Of a DNA stretch of 64,000 nt, positions 13,701 to 25,129 are shown one piece after another. Position numbers and translations under genes: made by a program. Source of the stretch: Thelephora terrestris (lineage: Eukaryota > Basidiomycota > Agaricomycetes > Thelephorales > Thelephoraceae); the NCBI GenBank assembly GCA_015956445.1, contig WIUZ02000001.1, positions 2,728,001 to 2,792,000 of the forward strand, in the 5' to 3' direction. Within the stretch, counting starts at the first letter, position 1; each line of letters begins with the position of its first letter. Below the pieces are notes generated by a model. It was not told the DNA's origin. It saw nothing but the letters and a program-made list of their open reading frames with translations, and did not search any database.

Positions 13701-14754
13701 GGGCAACACCAAGTTTCGAGTGCAAGTTATTGATCGTCCGAGACATTCGATACGCATAGATCAGGAGGGCAAAGTATGTAAGCCACGTGAAGGCGTATAG
13801 GGCTGATGAGCGAGTGTCCGTGTGCTTAGATCCCTTGTACTGTTTAAAGCCTCAACAAGAAGAAAAACTCGGTGTTAGGGATGACGGTTACCTCAAGTGC
13901 TAGCAACGTGGGCTCTTTCATTACCACTGTCAAGTCCCCGGTTCTCCCGGCCGCTTGTCGGACTGCCTTGACCCAGGCAGAGTGACCGCTAGAGTCGAGG
14001 CAAGAAGTCTCATGAAACACATAGGTCAGGGCAAGGAACATGGCGAAGTCCAGGTTTGAATGATCATCGAGTTCCCGACCTGCGAGTACCATCTGTGGGG
14101 TAAGCAAGATACCCTGTATCGATATGTTTGAGGTACGTTGGAGCGTATCCAACGTGTCTTCATCCGAAAGGAGCCTGTCCTCATCGTAGTTCCAAAAAGC
14201 CACAGGACTGGAGACGAAACATGCACCATTACTTCGACGCAAGCAATTCATGTCAGTGGTGGAGAGAGTGCGGCCAAGTTGTCGTTCTAGCTGCAGCGTA
14301 GACAGAAGAATTTGGTTGTTGAGGGCACCTGCGTCTTCGGGGAGCGCACTGTGTATCAGCAGACGCTCGACGCGGAGAATTCCTTCCGTTCCACAACGAG
14401 CTCGAGCAACAGAATCTTCCCGAATGTGGAGGGTGTCATACCCAGTCCACAAATCGTGTAGGTCATGATAGGAGTGGTGGCTTGATAGACCTTCGCCGGC
14501 GACGGATTCGAGAATTTTGGAGGAGATTCGAGCAAGAAACTGCGGTTGGGATGAGGAGTACATCGCAAGCGCAGGATAGAGGAGTGAGGTTATGACAACT
14601 GCAGAGACGAGTATAAGCCTGATTTGATGGGTTGCACAGTGACTAGATTTTAAGGGAGTTCTAAGAAACACAAATCTTGAGTGAATGGACGAAATCACCT
14701 ACAGGCCGAATTGATAGAAACATCTTTGTCCTATCACTCGCACTCGGGAATCAT
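10760..14754 (-). CDS. SCAP: SREBP cleavage-activating protein (SCAP) orthologue
   Basis: Exons on the minus strand are 13892..about 14655, 13613..13839, 13509..13563, 13209..13460, 13029..13154 and 10760..12979, preceded by a short first exon proposed at 14744..14754; about 1,230 aa. The N-terminal half has a membrane anchor (RLILVSAVVITSLLYPALAM), a luminal loop and a sterol-sensing domain. The latter includes LTYFALLIYAYRMSRTINNL, VEFFPVLITFVGIENMF-like sequence, and ALSGGAIRQF/VVVLVAHWFLAHTFF-type helices. The C-terminal half carries degenerate WD40 repeats (AFSDDGRRIAAVGTQNEFTVW; ALTVSGDGSMCAIGTGAGVV). SCAP escorts the SREBP transcription factor from ER to Golgi when sterol or oxygen is low. 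The 5' end (first exon and intron) is uncertain; the rest is supported by matching splice phases. Confidence 0.85.
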
Positions 14755-15157
14755 GACCAAAAAAGCCCATTCGTTGGTTGGCTCAGTATACAGGAGACAA
14801 CTCCCACTTGTTTGGACCTCGAATGCCTGGACACGATGGTTTGGGGAGGAAGTCGATATGCGTAGTCCGGTTGTCTGTTGTTACGCAGTTCGTTGGGATC
14901 TAGCTGTCAACTGCGAACGCAAGTTGCGTCTGCGTAACGGCGTTCAACACAACAACCTTTGAAATAGGTCGAAGAAAGTCTTGAAGGAAAGGGGGCAATG
15001 ACGAGCTGCCTACGTGTTGTCGAGGACAAGGAACGTCGACTATACATAGACTACTTGCTCGGAAGTAATTGATGGGGGTGATCGGTCTGTTCCGGTCACG
15101 GGCCGCGTTTCCTGACTTCTCATTCCTTTCTCCTCCGTGTTACACGAAACTCCCCAC
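14755..15157. promoter_or_regulatory. Divergent SCAP/PDX1 promoter with SRE-like motif
   Basis: About 400 bases lie between the proposed SCAP start (minus) and PDX1 start (plus). Position 15075-15082 reads GGGGTGAT, whose complement ATCACCCC equals the first eight bases of the vertebrate SRE-1 element ATCACCCCAC. Its function here is inference. Confidence 0.45.
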
Positions 15158-16304
15158 ATGCAACGCGTATTCTGCGCTAGGTCGTCACGGACGGCGCTCA
15201 GGAATGTCCGAGCCACTGCTGGGACACGAGGTGGGTGAACTAATACCACCACCATGTTGATTGGTGCTCATCGAGGAGTCAGGCGTCCGGTCGAGTGCTG
15301 TCAGGCGTGCAGTGACTAACCTTACCATGCCTGCCATGTCGCCGACCATGACCGAGGGGGGCATTTCTCAGTGGAAGAAACAGGAAGGAGAAGCTTTCGC
15401 TGCTGGAGATGTCTTGCTTGAAATTGTGAGTCGTGGGTGTAAGTACCATGTCACGGGATGGCGCTCAAACGGTCAGTCCAGGAAACGGACAAGGCAACAA
15501 TAGATGTTGAGGCCCAGGAAGATGGCATCCTTGGAAAAATATTGGTACAAAAGTTTCACCGTCACGGTCTACTCCCCCCCACTCATACTCTATATCCAGG
15601 CTCAGAATGGCACCAAGAACGTAATCGTTGGCAAAATTATCGCGCTGCTCGCAGAGGAAGGAGACGATATCTCGAATCTTCAACCTCCGGTCGAGGAGAC
15701 GAAACCAGAACCAGCACAACCTTCCACCCCACCAGAACCCGAAACTTCGAAGTCTGAGCCAGCCCCGACCTCTTCCACGCCCACTCCTTCGCATTCACAC
15801 AAACATCTTGAACACTCTCGGCCATTATTCCCGTCTGTCCTTCGGCTATTACAGGAACACAATGTCGACTCGCTCGACAAAATCAAGGGATCAGGCGTTC
15901 GCGGAATGCTTACTAAAGGAGATATTCTTGCTCACTTGGGTCTCGCCTCTGGTCCCACCGGCACTTTCAAGGAAACACATGGCCTGGACGAGCATAAATC
16001 TAAACCAGCACAGGCATCGGAGAAGGTTGAACCCCCATTGGATGGACCTGCAGTCCGACGGCTCATAGTTTCAAATATGCTCGTTGCTTCCACCCGCGCT
16101 CGCGTTGGTCCGGGTAATGCTCCCTTCTACATGTCCATTGCAAGGGCGAGGTCTGATTCACGAACGATAGCTTCCGACGGCATTCCAGACTTCGACTCTA
16201 TCATTGCTGACTATCTCCCGTCTATTACTCCACCCCCGACCGACAAGGTCTCACCCGTCCCTATCAGGTCATCGCAACCTGACTACTTTGAAGGTTTGCT
16301 GTGA
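15158..16304 (+). CDS. PDX1: Pyruvate dehydrogenase complex component X (E3-binding protein)
   Basis: Four exons: 15158..15230, 15283..15425, 15482..15544 and 15600..16304, giving 327 aa. Exon 1 plus the start of exon 2 encode an Arg/Ser/Ala-rich, acid-free mitochondrial presequence ([20 protein letters not shown]). The lipoyl domain follows at about residues 38-115, with [12 protein letters not shown] and the lipoylation motif ETDKAT (Lys76). After a Pro/Glu-rich linker, the peripheral subunit-binding domain ([20 protein letters not shown], then [18 protein letters not shown]) binds E3. The catalytic acetyltransferase domain of E2 is absent, as is normal for fungal PDX1. It tethers dihydrolipoamide dehydrogenase to the PDH core in the mitochondrial matrix. 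The start was chosen because only this exon joins in frame and provides a targeting signal. Confidence 0.93.
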
Positions 16305-16412
16305 GATACTATTAGGCAGGCAAGATGGAATACCATAGATCGATCCTGTAATATGCATCTTGGACGGATGGAATACTTCCGATATTATTAGTTTGCGGCA
16401 GATCCACGCACT

Positions 16413-17885
16413 TCAAACCTCGTCAAGGGGCAGACACTACAGACACTTAGAAATGTATCATGGAAGAGAGTGCATGACTAACCCTGAACTCAGTGAACGC
16501 CTCCGAGTTCCCTCCCCTCGGTCTAGGAGAGGGCATCAAAAGTTGGAGGCACAATAGTCCTCCGTTATCGACACGCAGAGACGTCTTGGTTGAGTTTTGT
16601 AGCGCTCGGATTGTACGAGATATGTGCAATAATTTGTAGCTTGGAGGTATATTAGCAGGATGCCCAACTCGGGAGCGGGGACGCTTACCTGAAAACCACA
16701 GGTCCTTCGCATTCGAAAGTCTCGAGGACTTCCCTGTCGTTTGGATAGTCCATCTGAAGCGTAATTGTAGCATGCTGTCGGGATCTCAGATGAGAGCACC
16801 TTACCTCGCAACTACCAAAAGGACCAGCAGCGTGTATCCGCAAGATGGGCTTGCTGGGCGCCCTCTGTGCGCGTGGTCGTGGTGGAGGGGGATTGCTCAT
16901 TATCGTGATCTTCTCATAGGAAGAGTTTTCCAATTCTGAAAGGGCATCGCTCAACCAAGAGGACTGGATGATTTGCTTGATGAACACAATCTTAAAGAGG
17001 ACCTGGCACCATGGCGCACCTTGAGAATGATCTTCAACACACTGTAACTTCTCTAAGAAAACAGGATCGAGGGTAAGGCATAAGTCACATACGTCGCATC
17101 GTTGTCGAATGGTAATTCTAGTTGTGGTTCGGGTTCGTAGGTGGTGATCTGGCAGGTCGCCGTCGGACCGGCTGCATCTTCTGCACTAGTCAACATATTA
17201 CACCATTTCCCCTGGAAACAAACGTTTGACTCACATATGAAGGGTAAGGGGGTACCCGGTTCCCTCGTAACTCATCCTCATTGCGGTGCCCGTGTTGGAT
17301 GACGAGAAATACCTATCCAATGGCCCAGTTCTATCGTTATCATGATCCACGCCACCGTCCTCGACACTCTGCTTCCACTGCTTTGTCTTGAGTGTAGTTG
17401 ACACGTTGGATGTGCCAAATATGTTCAGGCACTCTATCAGAGTATTTAGAGGGATTTCGAACGCGGCGTTATTTATCGTCTGCGATGCTGGCTGAGAACG
17501 CGACTCTGAGACCTCGGGATGATATGCGTATTCTTCAAACATGTCCTTGAATACAAAAGCGGTTGCTGGTCATCTAGGCGTCAGCTTCAAGCAGGAATGA
17601 CGGTGATCAGAACCCACCCAACAAGGTTCTGGCCTCCTCGACCGTTACTGTGAACCCATCTACAGTGATGGTCACAGTGGCACGCTATTCAGTTATTAGG
17701 GCTCGTAGAAATGCTCAAGGTCGCGCCCACTTACACTCACGAAGCTGACGCCGCGGAGTATCGCTGTGAAGTATCGTACGTCTGGTGCAGACACAGACAA
17801 CACCTGTAGATTCGTTTAATAAATTCTCACCCCAAACACGCCCACTGACCTGGTGCCTCTGCTGTGATTCTTGAGACTGACTCAT
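16413..17885 (-). CDS. RAD1: Checkpoint clamp (9-1-1) subunit RAD1
   Basis: Ten exons on the minus strand: 17850..17885, 17735..17803, 17618..17684, 17235..17565, 17093..17185, 17020..17047, 16805..16963, 16689..16753, 16483..16639 and 16413..16436, giving 342 aa. Family features include RATVTITVDGFTVTVEEART, IPLNTLIECLNIFG, MRMSYEGTGYPLTLHI, VLKIILKSSWLSDALSELE, MDYPNDREVLETFEC and a final EFRCLPLDEV. RAD1 forms a PCNA-like ring with RAD9 and HUS1 that loads at damaged DNA and activates ATR/Rad3 signalling in the nucleus. A 28-nt exon at 17020..17047 is required to restore VLKIILK. All ten pieces keep phase. The exact acceptor of that small exon is the least certain point. An insert of about 25 residues separates the ECLNIFG and MRMSYEG motifs. 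Confidence 0.92.
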
Positions 17886-18077
17886 CGCGGTCTATGTCAA
17901 GACGCGTCCAGGATTGAGCCTGCCAGTTAAGGCACAATATTGATCATCTGACTCAAAAGTCTAATCTCGGGTCTAGACGGTAAACCCGTGACGTTGGTTC
18001 CCACGTTCCAAGGGTCTCTTGCCTCCCCTGGCCTCCCCCGCAGTTCTCCCGAGGCTACCGTCGCAACGTCCGCCAAC
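17886..18077. promoter_or_regulatory. Divergent RAD1/PI-PLC promoter
   Basis: The 192 bases between the two opposed starts must contain both promoters. An upstream in-frame extension of the PLC frame reaches 17988 but lacks an ATG. No specific element was recognised. Confidence 0.45.
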
Positions 18078-19580
18078 ATGAAGCTCGACATCCACAATCT
18101 CACAGACAGGTCTCTGCTATGCCACTGGAACTCTAAATCTCCTCAGGAACACCTCATCTTGCTTCCAAACCAGCCAACGAACATCAACACCCCCAGCCGC
18201 AACTCAATGATGACCTTGACCGCCCACCAGTCCATGAGCCAGAGGGGGCAAAAAGATGAGATCTGGTTATCTACCACATCGTTCTCTCTCAGGCCTCGCA
18301 GCCGCGCGTTGTGGGCGGTGATGGAGGTTGACGAGTCTGCGCCATGGATGATCTACCGGTGCAGGGTGAGTTGCTGTTACCGACCCAACCGACAACAAAT
18401 CACAAAATGACATTTCTCAGGTCTCTCGAAGGCGTCATAAGTTGCTCATCCTCTCTAAGAGAGATTCACTCTCGTTTCTATCTGGACTGTCCGACTTTAC
18501 TCCTTTGTCTTCGCTTTGCCTTCCAGGTAAGCCTGACTCTGTGGCTTGTTGTCTCCTGTCTAACCATGTTACAGGAACGCATGATACGTAAGCTAACCCA
18601 TTCCAACTTCGAGCTCAGCCTCACTATTCGCGCAGCCTAGCTTTGTATGGCTGGCCAGTTGCTCAATGCCAATCCCTCGGGAGCTCTCTCAGCTATCAGC
18701 TACAGTCAGGGATTCGAGCCATCGACATCCGTCTCGCAATAAAGGAAGGAAGGCTGATGGCCTACCACGGAGTAGTTCCCCAAAAAGTCTCGTTCCAACA
18801 AGTCTTGTCAGAGGTATACGATTTCCTGACTGATCCCGCCTCATGCCGGGAGACAATTGTTATGTCGATTAAGCAAGAAGATTTCGCGACCACCCCCCCT
18901 CCTGATTTCTCTGCTCTCGTTCATAAAGAAATACAGATGGGGCCGGGTGGTATGGAAATGTGGTTTTTGGAAAATAGGGTTCCGATGCTTGGGGAAGTGC
19001 GTGGAAAGGTTATCATGTTCAGCCGATTTGGTGGCGACGGCGCTGGCTGGGAGGGTGGGCTCGAAGGCATGGGAATTCATCCAGCCAGATGGCCAGATAG
19101 CGAGAAGAAAGGCTTTGTGTGGTCTTGTAAAAACACCCTCGTCAAAACCCAAGACTGGTAAGTCGAATCCTCTCATACGAGGATTGTTGCTTAATCCGCG
19201 TTAGGTATGAGATACCTTCATTCTTATCCATACCCGAGAAGGTCGAACTCGCCACGAAGGTTTTGGTCACGCCGAACGACGGGTCAATGGTACCAACTTT
19301 GGCGATATCCTTCTTCTCTGCAACATCTTTCCCCCTCGCATTGCCGACCACTGTGGCGCGTGGTTTTGGTTGGCCCCGCACGGGGTTTGGGGTAGAGGGG
19401 GTAAACAGCCGGTTCGGACTCTGGCTAATCGACGCACTATCTGGCAAATTATACGGAGAGAAGGGGACCATCATCCCCTGCCCCAAGGTGAAAGGTTGGA
19501 CATTCATGGACTTTTTCGAGGACCCCGAAGATTGTGCTGTTATTCCTCTTCTGATCGAGTGTAACTTTAGAGGAGCCTGA
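18078..19580 (+). CDS. Phosphatidylinositol-specific phospholipase C, X-domain protein
   Basis: Five exons: 18078..18365, 18421..18526, 18575..18587 (13 nt), 18636..19157 and 19205..19580, giving 434 aa. The N-terminal 100 residues are a beta-rich module (MKLDIHNLTDRSLLCHW). The PLC X domain follows: LPGTHDTLALYG with the first catalytic His; LQSGIRAIDIRLAIKEGRL; MAYHGVVPQKVSFQQVL with the second His; and ETIVMSIKQED. This is the short bacterial-type PI-PLC architecture without Y, C2 or EF-hand domains. It would cleave phosphatidylinositol or GPI-type head groups. No signal peptide is evident, so the location is unclear. The tiny third exon encodes THD of the catalytic GTHDT motif, so its inclusion is essential. 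Confidence 0.88.
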
Positions 19581-19776
19581 GCCTCCGCAGCAAACGGTTT
19601 TCAATTCCCAGACAGTGTTTCCGTCACTTCATAGAAAGATCACGTGTACAATACTCCATCATCGATCGAGTCAATCAAATAGATCCGGTACTTGAACGTC
19701 TTACCTCCTGGACCTCTTGCCTCTTTGTCAGTCACGATCAACGAGCCTTACTTTCGTTGTTTGAACGACGGCGAGG

Positions 19777-21654
19777 ATGGACTTTGAAGCGTCTCAACCA
19801 ATTGTCAAGTCTGAGTTCATTGCCGTGGTGCTTGCGGGCTTTGGTAGAGAGTGAGGTCATTCAAGCCTCGGTTAGACCACCTAAATGTTCTAATGGGTCC
19901 AGATTACAACCTTTGACAAGCAATCATGGCGACGAACCTTGCCCGAAGGCCCTACTGCCTATTGGCAACAAGCCAATGATTGATCACGTTCTGGCTTGGC
20001 TTGAGCCTTCTGGGATTACAGGCGCGTCCCAAGGGACTTCTGCGTGGGGTTTTGAACGCTGATCCAACGTAACATCATATCAGACGTTCTCCTCGTATGT
20101 CCAACACCACACCGAAGATCGATTGCAGACCACGTTGGTTCTGATGCCTCCGCTTCCTTCCCCTCCCTCCGCATTGACTTGCAAACATATGGGGATCCGC
20201 AAGATTCTTCGTTCGGTACTGGGTCAATCCTTCGGACTTTCGCACACCGAATCGATCGTGACTTCGTCGTATTACCGTGTGACTTCATACCTCCCCCTTC
20301 GCTACAACTTACAACGGTGTTGAACAAGTTCCGCATGGAGTCTGCTTCCGATGGTTCAATCCTGACCAGTACATGGTATGAAGCGCCCCCACAAGCCGAT
20401 AAACCCTCTGGGGACGAATGGGGTCCTCATGCCTCACCCACGTCTATCGTTTGGGATGAAAGATCTGAAAGTCTTTTGCAAATCGAGGTCCCGGACTCAA
20501 TCGCCAGGAAAACCGACGACATTGAAATCGAAATGTCGCTTTTATCAATGTGCGGGCAATTCAATACCTTAGTGGAGAATCTGACGAGGTTTTTAGGTAC
20601 CCTAGGCTGAAGTTGACAAACAAGCTACAAGACTCTAATGTTTTCGTTTGCCATCGTTCAGTCCTTGAGCTTTTGCGAAAGAAACGAAGGCTGGAATCCC
20701 TTGGCAAAGGGTTCTTGCCATGGCTTTGTAAAATAAATCACCGCCGTTCTAAGAAACAGGCGTACAAAACGCGTGAATAAGTCTTGTTCTTTCACTTCGC
20801 ACTTTGGACTGACCAATTCCATCTAGTTCTGCAACCGTACAGGAAGATGCCAACTTTGGCGAACGCACTGAAAAATTCAACCTTAAACGAACCCGGTACG
20901 GTAACCTACAAAGAAGAGGACGACGGCAGAATAACTACCAACCACGGCCCGAGTACACGGGTAGGCTTGATCGTTCACAAAGCTGGGGATGGTATCGCTG
21001 CCCGGGCGAGTAACCTGTACAACTACCTGGATATCAACCGCAGGGTAGAGAAACTTAGGTGTCACCATAGTCTGCAGTTGCTGATAACATTAATAATGCA
21101 GTTCCTGGAGCAAGCATCTCAGAACCAAACCGGGCCTCCAGCTAAGGTACCGTTGGTCGATGCCAAAGCCCAAATATCCGTGGACTCGAGCATTGGGCAG
21201 TCCACTCGGGTGGAAGAGCGTGCGGTTATCAAAAAATCCGTCGTTGGCCGGCATTGCGTGATAGGTAAGATGGCCAAGATTGTGGGATGTGTGATTCTCG
21301 ACCATTGCGTCGTTGAGGATGGGTGTGGTTCTTTCGAGATCATTTCCCTCCCTCGTGATTGACGGATTTACAGGGCCAAACTCGAAGGCTGCATACTCGG
21401 AGGGAGCACGAAAGTTGGTGCAAAGGCTGAGCTATTAAAGTGTGTTACACAGGCAGGGTTCGAAGTTGATGCTGGAGGTAAAATTTGCCATAGATCTCAA
21501 AAATCGCCCACTAACCGCGTATCGCTTTGGTTTTTCCGCAGGTCACTATCGTAATGCGAAACTGGAAATCTCTGATTGGACTACCGCTGGGGCGTACGAT
21601 GACGAAGAATCGGATGAAGATGAAGAGTCCGGAGAAGAATCGGACGATGTTTAG
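19777..21654 (+). CDS. GCD1: Translation initiation factor eIF2B subunit gamma
   Basis: Eight exons: 19777..19850, 19903..20021, 20084..20549, 20597..20772, 20827..21044, 21102..21322, 21374..21477 and 21542..21654, giving about 496 aa. The N-terminus is a nucleotidyltransferase-like domain (EFIAVVLAGFGRELQPLTS; CPKALLPIGNKPMIDHVLAW; RDFVVLPCDFIPPPSLQL). The C-terminus is a left-handed beta-helix of hexapeptide repeats (ISVDSSIGQSTRVEERAVIK; KSVVGRHCVIGKMAKIVGCV). It ends with a strongly acidic tail. With the epsilon subunit it forms the catalytic half of the eIF2 guanine-nucleotide exchange factor, the target of stress control through phosphorylated eIF2. Intron 2 either uses a GC donor at 20022, which restores GITDVLLVCP, or a GT donor adding ten residues. 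The mononucleotide loop GFGRE departs from the usual GGGxGxRL, as is typical for eIF2B gamma. Confidence 0.9.
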
Positions 21655-21771
21655 ATTAGATTCGTTACTTCGCAAGGCGATGCGATCTGTGCTTCCACAT
21701 GCCGGATGTTGCCGGGCCTGAATACCCGAAAGCGCCGGAAACATTTCCCACGACTACAACACCTCCCAAAG

Positions 21772-22522
21772 ATGTCGGTGACGAAGGTGGAATATTCAAA
21801 GTATATCTGGCTTTACGCCACGGAAACCGCAGACGGAAACTCATGAAAAACCTATAGATGGAAGTCCTTACCACCTCCGCCCGGATTTGCCCCATTATCC
21901 GTGAGAACCTGCACTTCACGTCCACTGCATAAACCAGTCCTCACGACTCCAACAGACGACTAGGCCCTCCTCCAAAGCCGTCAACACCCCAAGGCAGGCG
22001 GACTCGTACGCTGCTATTAAGGTGAAGAGAGCGTGGGACCTGGCGATGTCACCGGCCAAGTCTCTTCCGATGCAAGCTTTCATGCTGTACATGTCCGGGG
22101 GCGGTGTGCAGATCTTCAGCATGGGGATCGTGTTCATGTTACTGTTCAGCCCGTTCAAGAACGTGGCCGCTATCAACACCGGTACGCGCTATCCCACATC
22201 CCTGACCGGCGATACACTTACTTGGAATCCACCAACTCACCGATGCACAGCATTTGCCCCGTTCGCCCCATCGCCATCTTCGCCCAAGTCGTTCAACACC
22301 CTGTTCATCCAGAAGATCGTCTATATTCTCGCAAATCTGACGACACTGGCGTTGGGGCTATACAAGTGCAATTCGATGGGTTTGTTACCGATGGGGACTG
22401 GGGACTGGCTAGCGTTCGAGACTCGGGGGCCGGTACGTGAAACTGCCTTTGAATAATATCTAACTGGGACTAACGTTCTATGGGGATGCATCTACCAGTC
22501 ACCGGAGATATCTTTGCATTAA
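21772..22522 (+). CDS. EMC4: ER membrane protein complex subunit 4
   Basis: Five exons: 21772..21800, 21858..21900, 21956..22181, 22251..22432 and 22499..22522, giving 167 aa. The protein matches EMC4 through KVKRAWDLAMSPAKSLPMQA, the first membrane helix FMLYMSGGGVQIFSMGIVFM, LLFSPFKNVAAINTAFAPF, LFIQKIVYILANLTTLALGL and YKCNSMGLLPMGTGDWLAF. EMC inserts tail-anchored and multipass proteins into the ER membrane. The ATG at 21772 is preferred over an upstream ATG at 21699 because only its frame joins in phase to WKSLPPPPGF. The start lies 117 bases after the eIF2B gamma stop. Confidence 0.92.
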
Positions 22523-22708
22523 CATGACATTATATACCACGTCCGTTTTCACCAGAGCTCTGCAGGATGATCAACCTCAACCAAAAGCCCATAAAAGTAC
22601 AACAATATATATTGGAAGAAAAGTACACGATGTGAGTTGTCCAAATGATGGGACCTAGTTCGTCAGCGGAAAGGGATTTCTCCCTTCCGTCGGGTGTTCG
22701 TGAACGCC

Positions 22709-24236
22709 TCAGAAAAATCCCCTGTTCGGGAGAGGTGTCGGTGGTGTTACAATGATCTTCAATGGCTCTCGTGTCAGGGGTGGGTCTTCAAAGCGCACGA
22801 CGAAATTCTTCGGTGGCCGCACAGAACCAGAATCCACTCGTCGTGGTCGAAACTTTTTCTTCTTCTTCGTAACGGCCTCCCCCTCTTCAGTTCCATCATC
22901 TTCCCAACAACTCGTCTCCTCCACAGTCGTTTCTGGAGTGTCCACGTCGCTCGGCGTCAACCGTCCCAGCAAATGCGAGTTCAGTTCGCTCAGATTAGCC
23001 GTCGCGGAATGAACGTCTTCCATAGTGGGATGATGAGGTGGGAAATACACGAGCGAACGAATATCCAGGACGTCGTTCAGTTCGTCAGTGTCCGGCTGTG
23101 ACATCGACATCCTGTCCGAATAACCGTCGCGATATTGAGCATCGGTCCTCGGCTGGGCGCATGGACCGTCTTCGGCGTAGAAATCATCCCCTTCCTCCTC
23201 CATGAGTTCCTCGCCGGAATTAGCGTATCTTCTTGGGAGGATGGGACCGGGATCGTACCGCCACAGGTCCGTTGGTATGGAGTGCCTTTGAGTATAGATG
23301 CTTTCAGGATAAGCGACGTTGGCCAGCGCGTATGGGTCGAATCCGTGGTCGCTCGGTCCAGCTTCGGGGTCCTCGTGTTCAAGCTCCTCGCGCTCCGAGT
23401 CGATCGAATACGAGCTGCGCTTGAGATTCTCTTCGTAGCACCCCTTGAGCCACTCTCGTTGGAGACGCTCTAGATCTTCGCGAGCCTCTTTCCGCAGTAC
23501 CTCCACCGGCCCGACTTGCTTCTCAGCAATTATACAAACTAGCCCTCCGGCGCCTATTGAAGCGAATATAAGTTCCCCGAAATGCCGGGATAGGGACAAT
23601 GGATACCCACCGCAGATGGCCGAGACCCAAGGAAGGATAATGGAAATACCACCCCATATACAGTTCTGATTTGAAGGAAAGGAGGAGAAAAAGGAACAAA
23701 GAGCGTTTTGACTGGCATTCACAGATACAGTGATAGAACCGACTGTTAACCCTAGTGAGCACGTATCCAAAGGGTTGGGGTTCAGGGGACGTACCTAAAC
23801 TTGCAAGGCAGATTGTGGCGAAAGTAGTGATGTACGGCAGCTTGAATGATTTCGTTCGGTGCCGCGTATATTGCAGATAGAAACCACTAAAAGGTAATTG
23901 ACGTGAGCAGCTTGCCGGGAACGACTGGGATGGAAGGGCGCACAGAAGGAAGATAACAGAGATTGAAATGGAAGACATGATCAGGTGAACGACTTCGTAT
24001 GCTGTCGCGAGAGGAGTCAGAGGGCCGCGTCTTTTGACCAGTACACGCCGACGACGCACCTGATACACCGCGTTTTCCTATAAGCATTCCATAAAGACAG
24101 ACAGAAAAGGCATTAAACAAGAAGATAGCAGCTGGGGTTGAGGATGGGGTCGTCAGGATGATTCGTCAGACGTAATTAGGGCGCATCACGTACCAAAAAG
24201 GGCAAGAAGAAACGGGTGGGGTCGATAGTTCATCAT
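22709..24236 (-). CDS. Multipass membrane protein of unknown function
   Basis: Minus-strand gene of about four exons; the 3' exon (22709..about 23755) is clear and the 5' joins are not. The N-terminal part contains several hydrophobic helices (FLLALFAAIFLFNAFSVCLY from the proposed first join; VVHLIMSSISISVIFLLCAL; WGGISIILPWVSAICGGYPL; FGELIFASIGAGGLVCIIAE). A long cytosolic-type tail follows, rich in acidic residues and Ser/Pro, with a Lys/Arg-rich patch (KKKKKFRPRR) and the terminal FEDPPLTREPLKIIV. I recognise no family. The pattern of four helices then a disordered charged tail resembles fungal lineage-specific membrane proteins. The start at 24236 (MMNYRPHPFLLALF) is provisional, since the frame between exons 2 and 3 needs an intron I could not place convincingly. 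Confidence 0.5.
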
Positions 24237-25129
24237 GTCGGGTCCAATCGCTGCACCGGTGACAGAGGCTGAGGGTGCAGGAGCAGGGGATGAGCAGGTG
24301 GACGAGTGGACGACGAACGAAAGCCCGCAGAATAAAAAAGCAGATGAGAGAAAGTGGAGAAGGATGAAGCGAACAAAGGATAAGGAGTCACGAGAGTGCG
24401 AGTAGCCTTATCGGTTGGAGCGGACCTCACGGCACACTCAGACGCACAGTTTTCGCCGCTGTGAGGGAGGGGAGGAGCTGAACCTAGAAAACGAGAGAAA
24501 TCCCTTGTTTATAGGTGCGCCCGGTTACCTCACAGCAAACCCGGACGCATGGACTGCCACACCAGTCGTTGACGTCGGGTATGCGTAAATGCGAGAGGGA
24601 GTCGAGCCTAGTGGCAAGCTCGTGGGAGCCGTTCCCGTGCACTGCAGCCTTAAGTTGATATTTGGAATTAAAACCGGAACTAAAGGTTACCGCGCCCGTC
24701 AGGCCCAAAAGTCTCCATCCCTAGCTATAGGCGATATAGCACCGACATTGCTAGTCTTTTGTTGAATTATCGGCGGCCGAATGCGAAGAGCCTAGATTCT
24801 TGTTGATACCTGAGAGTACAAAACGGTGCCCCGGCCGCCTCGAAGACATAAAAATGAAAAGCGCAGAGACTGCCAGAAGTCATTGCATCACACCTCGAGG
24901 CCGAACCGACACAGCAGGCAAAGGAACGAGGCAGAAGCTGATTCGTCTTTGCAAGTCGGCATTTGCCATATATAGCCAACCCTGATGGGTTTACCCGGCT
25001 CACTACATACGCGCCTCCCGGTGGGTAAACAATTGCAAAGGGAATGCATTGCAAGTACAGCCATAAAAGAATTGGACAAGAACAAATGGTAAACGAATGA
25101 GCTTTACGGGATCTACACAACGATCTGAC
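24237..25129. other. Intergenic, no gene seen
   Basis: This 0.9-kb interval holds the promoter of the membrane-protein gene and the 3' flank of the next minus-strand gene. Short frames on both strands lack any family resemblance. A pyrimidine/purine-asymmetric stretch near 24290-24380 may be leader sequence. Confidence 0.5.

Noticed and set aside
16388-16436. A longer RAD1 C-terminus ending at 16390
   Set aside because: Splicing TTCAGG|GTTAGT to CTGTAG|TGTCTG in phase 0 gives the family-like CLPLDEV ending at 16413; the longer reading needs a frame that does not match the donor phase.
17988-18077. N-terminal extension of the PI-PLC frame
   Set aside because: The frame is open but has no ATG before 18078, and it would overlap the short divergent promoter with RAD1.
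21699-21800. An upstream ATG for EMC4
   Set aside because: Its frame ends in phase 0 at the first donor, and the next exon would be out of frame. The ATG at 21772 joins in phase to the family sequence.
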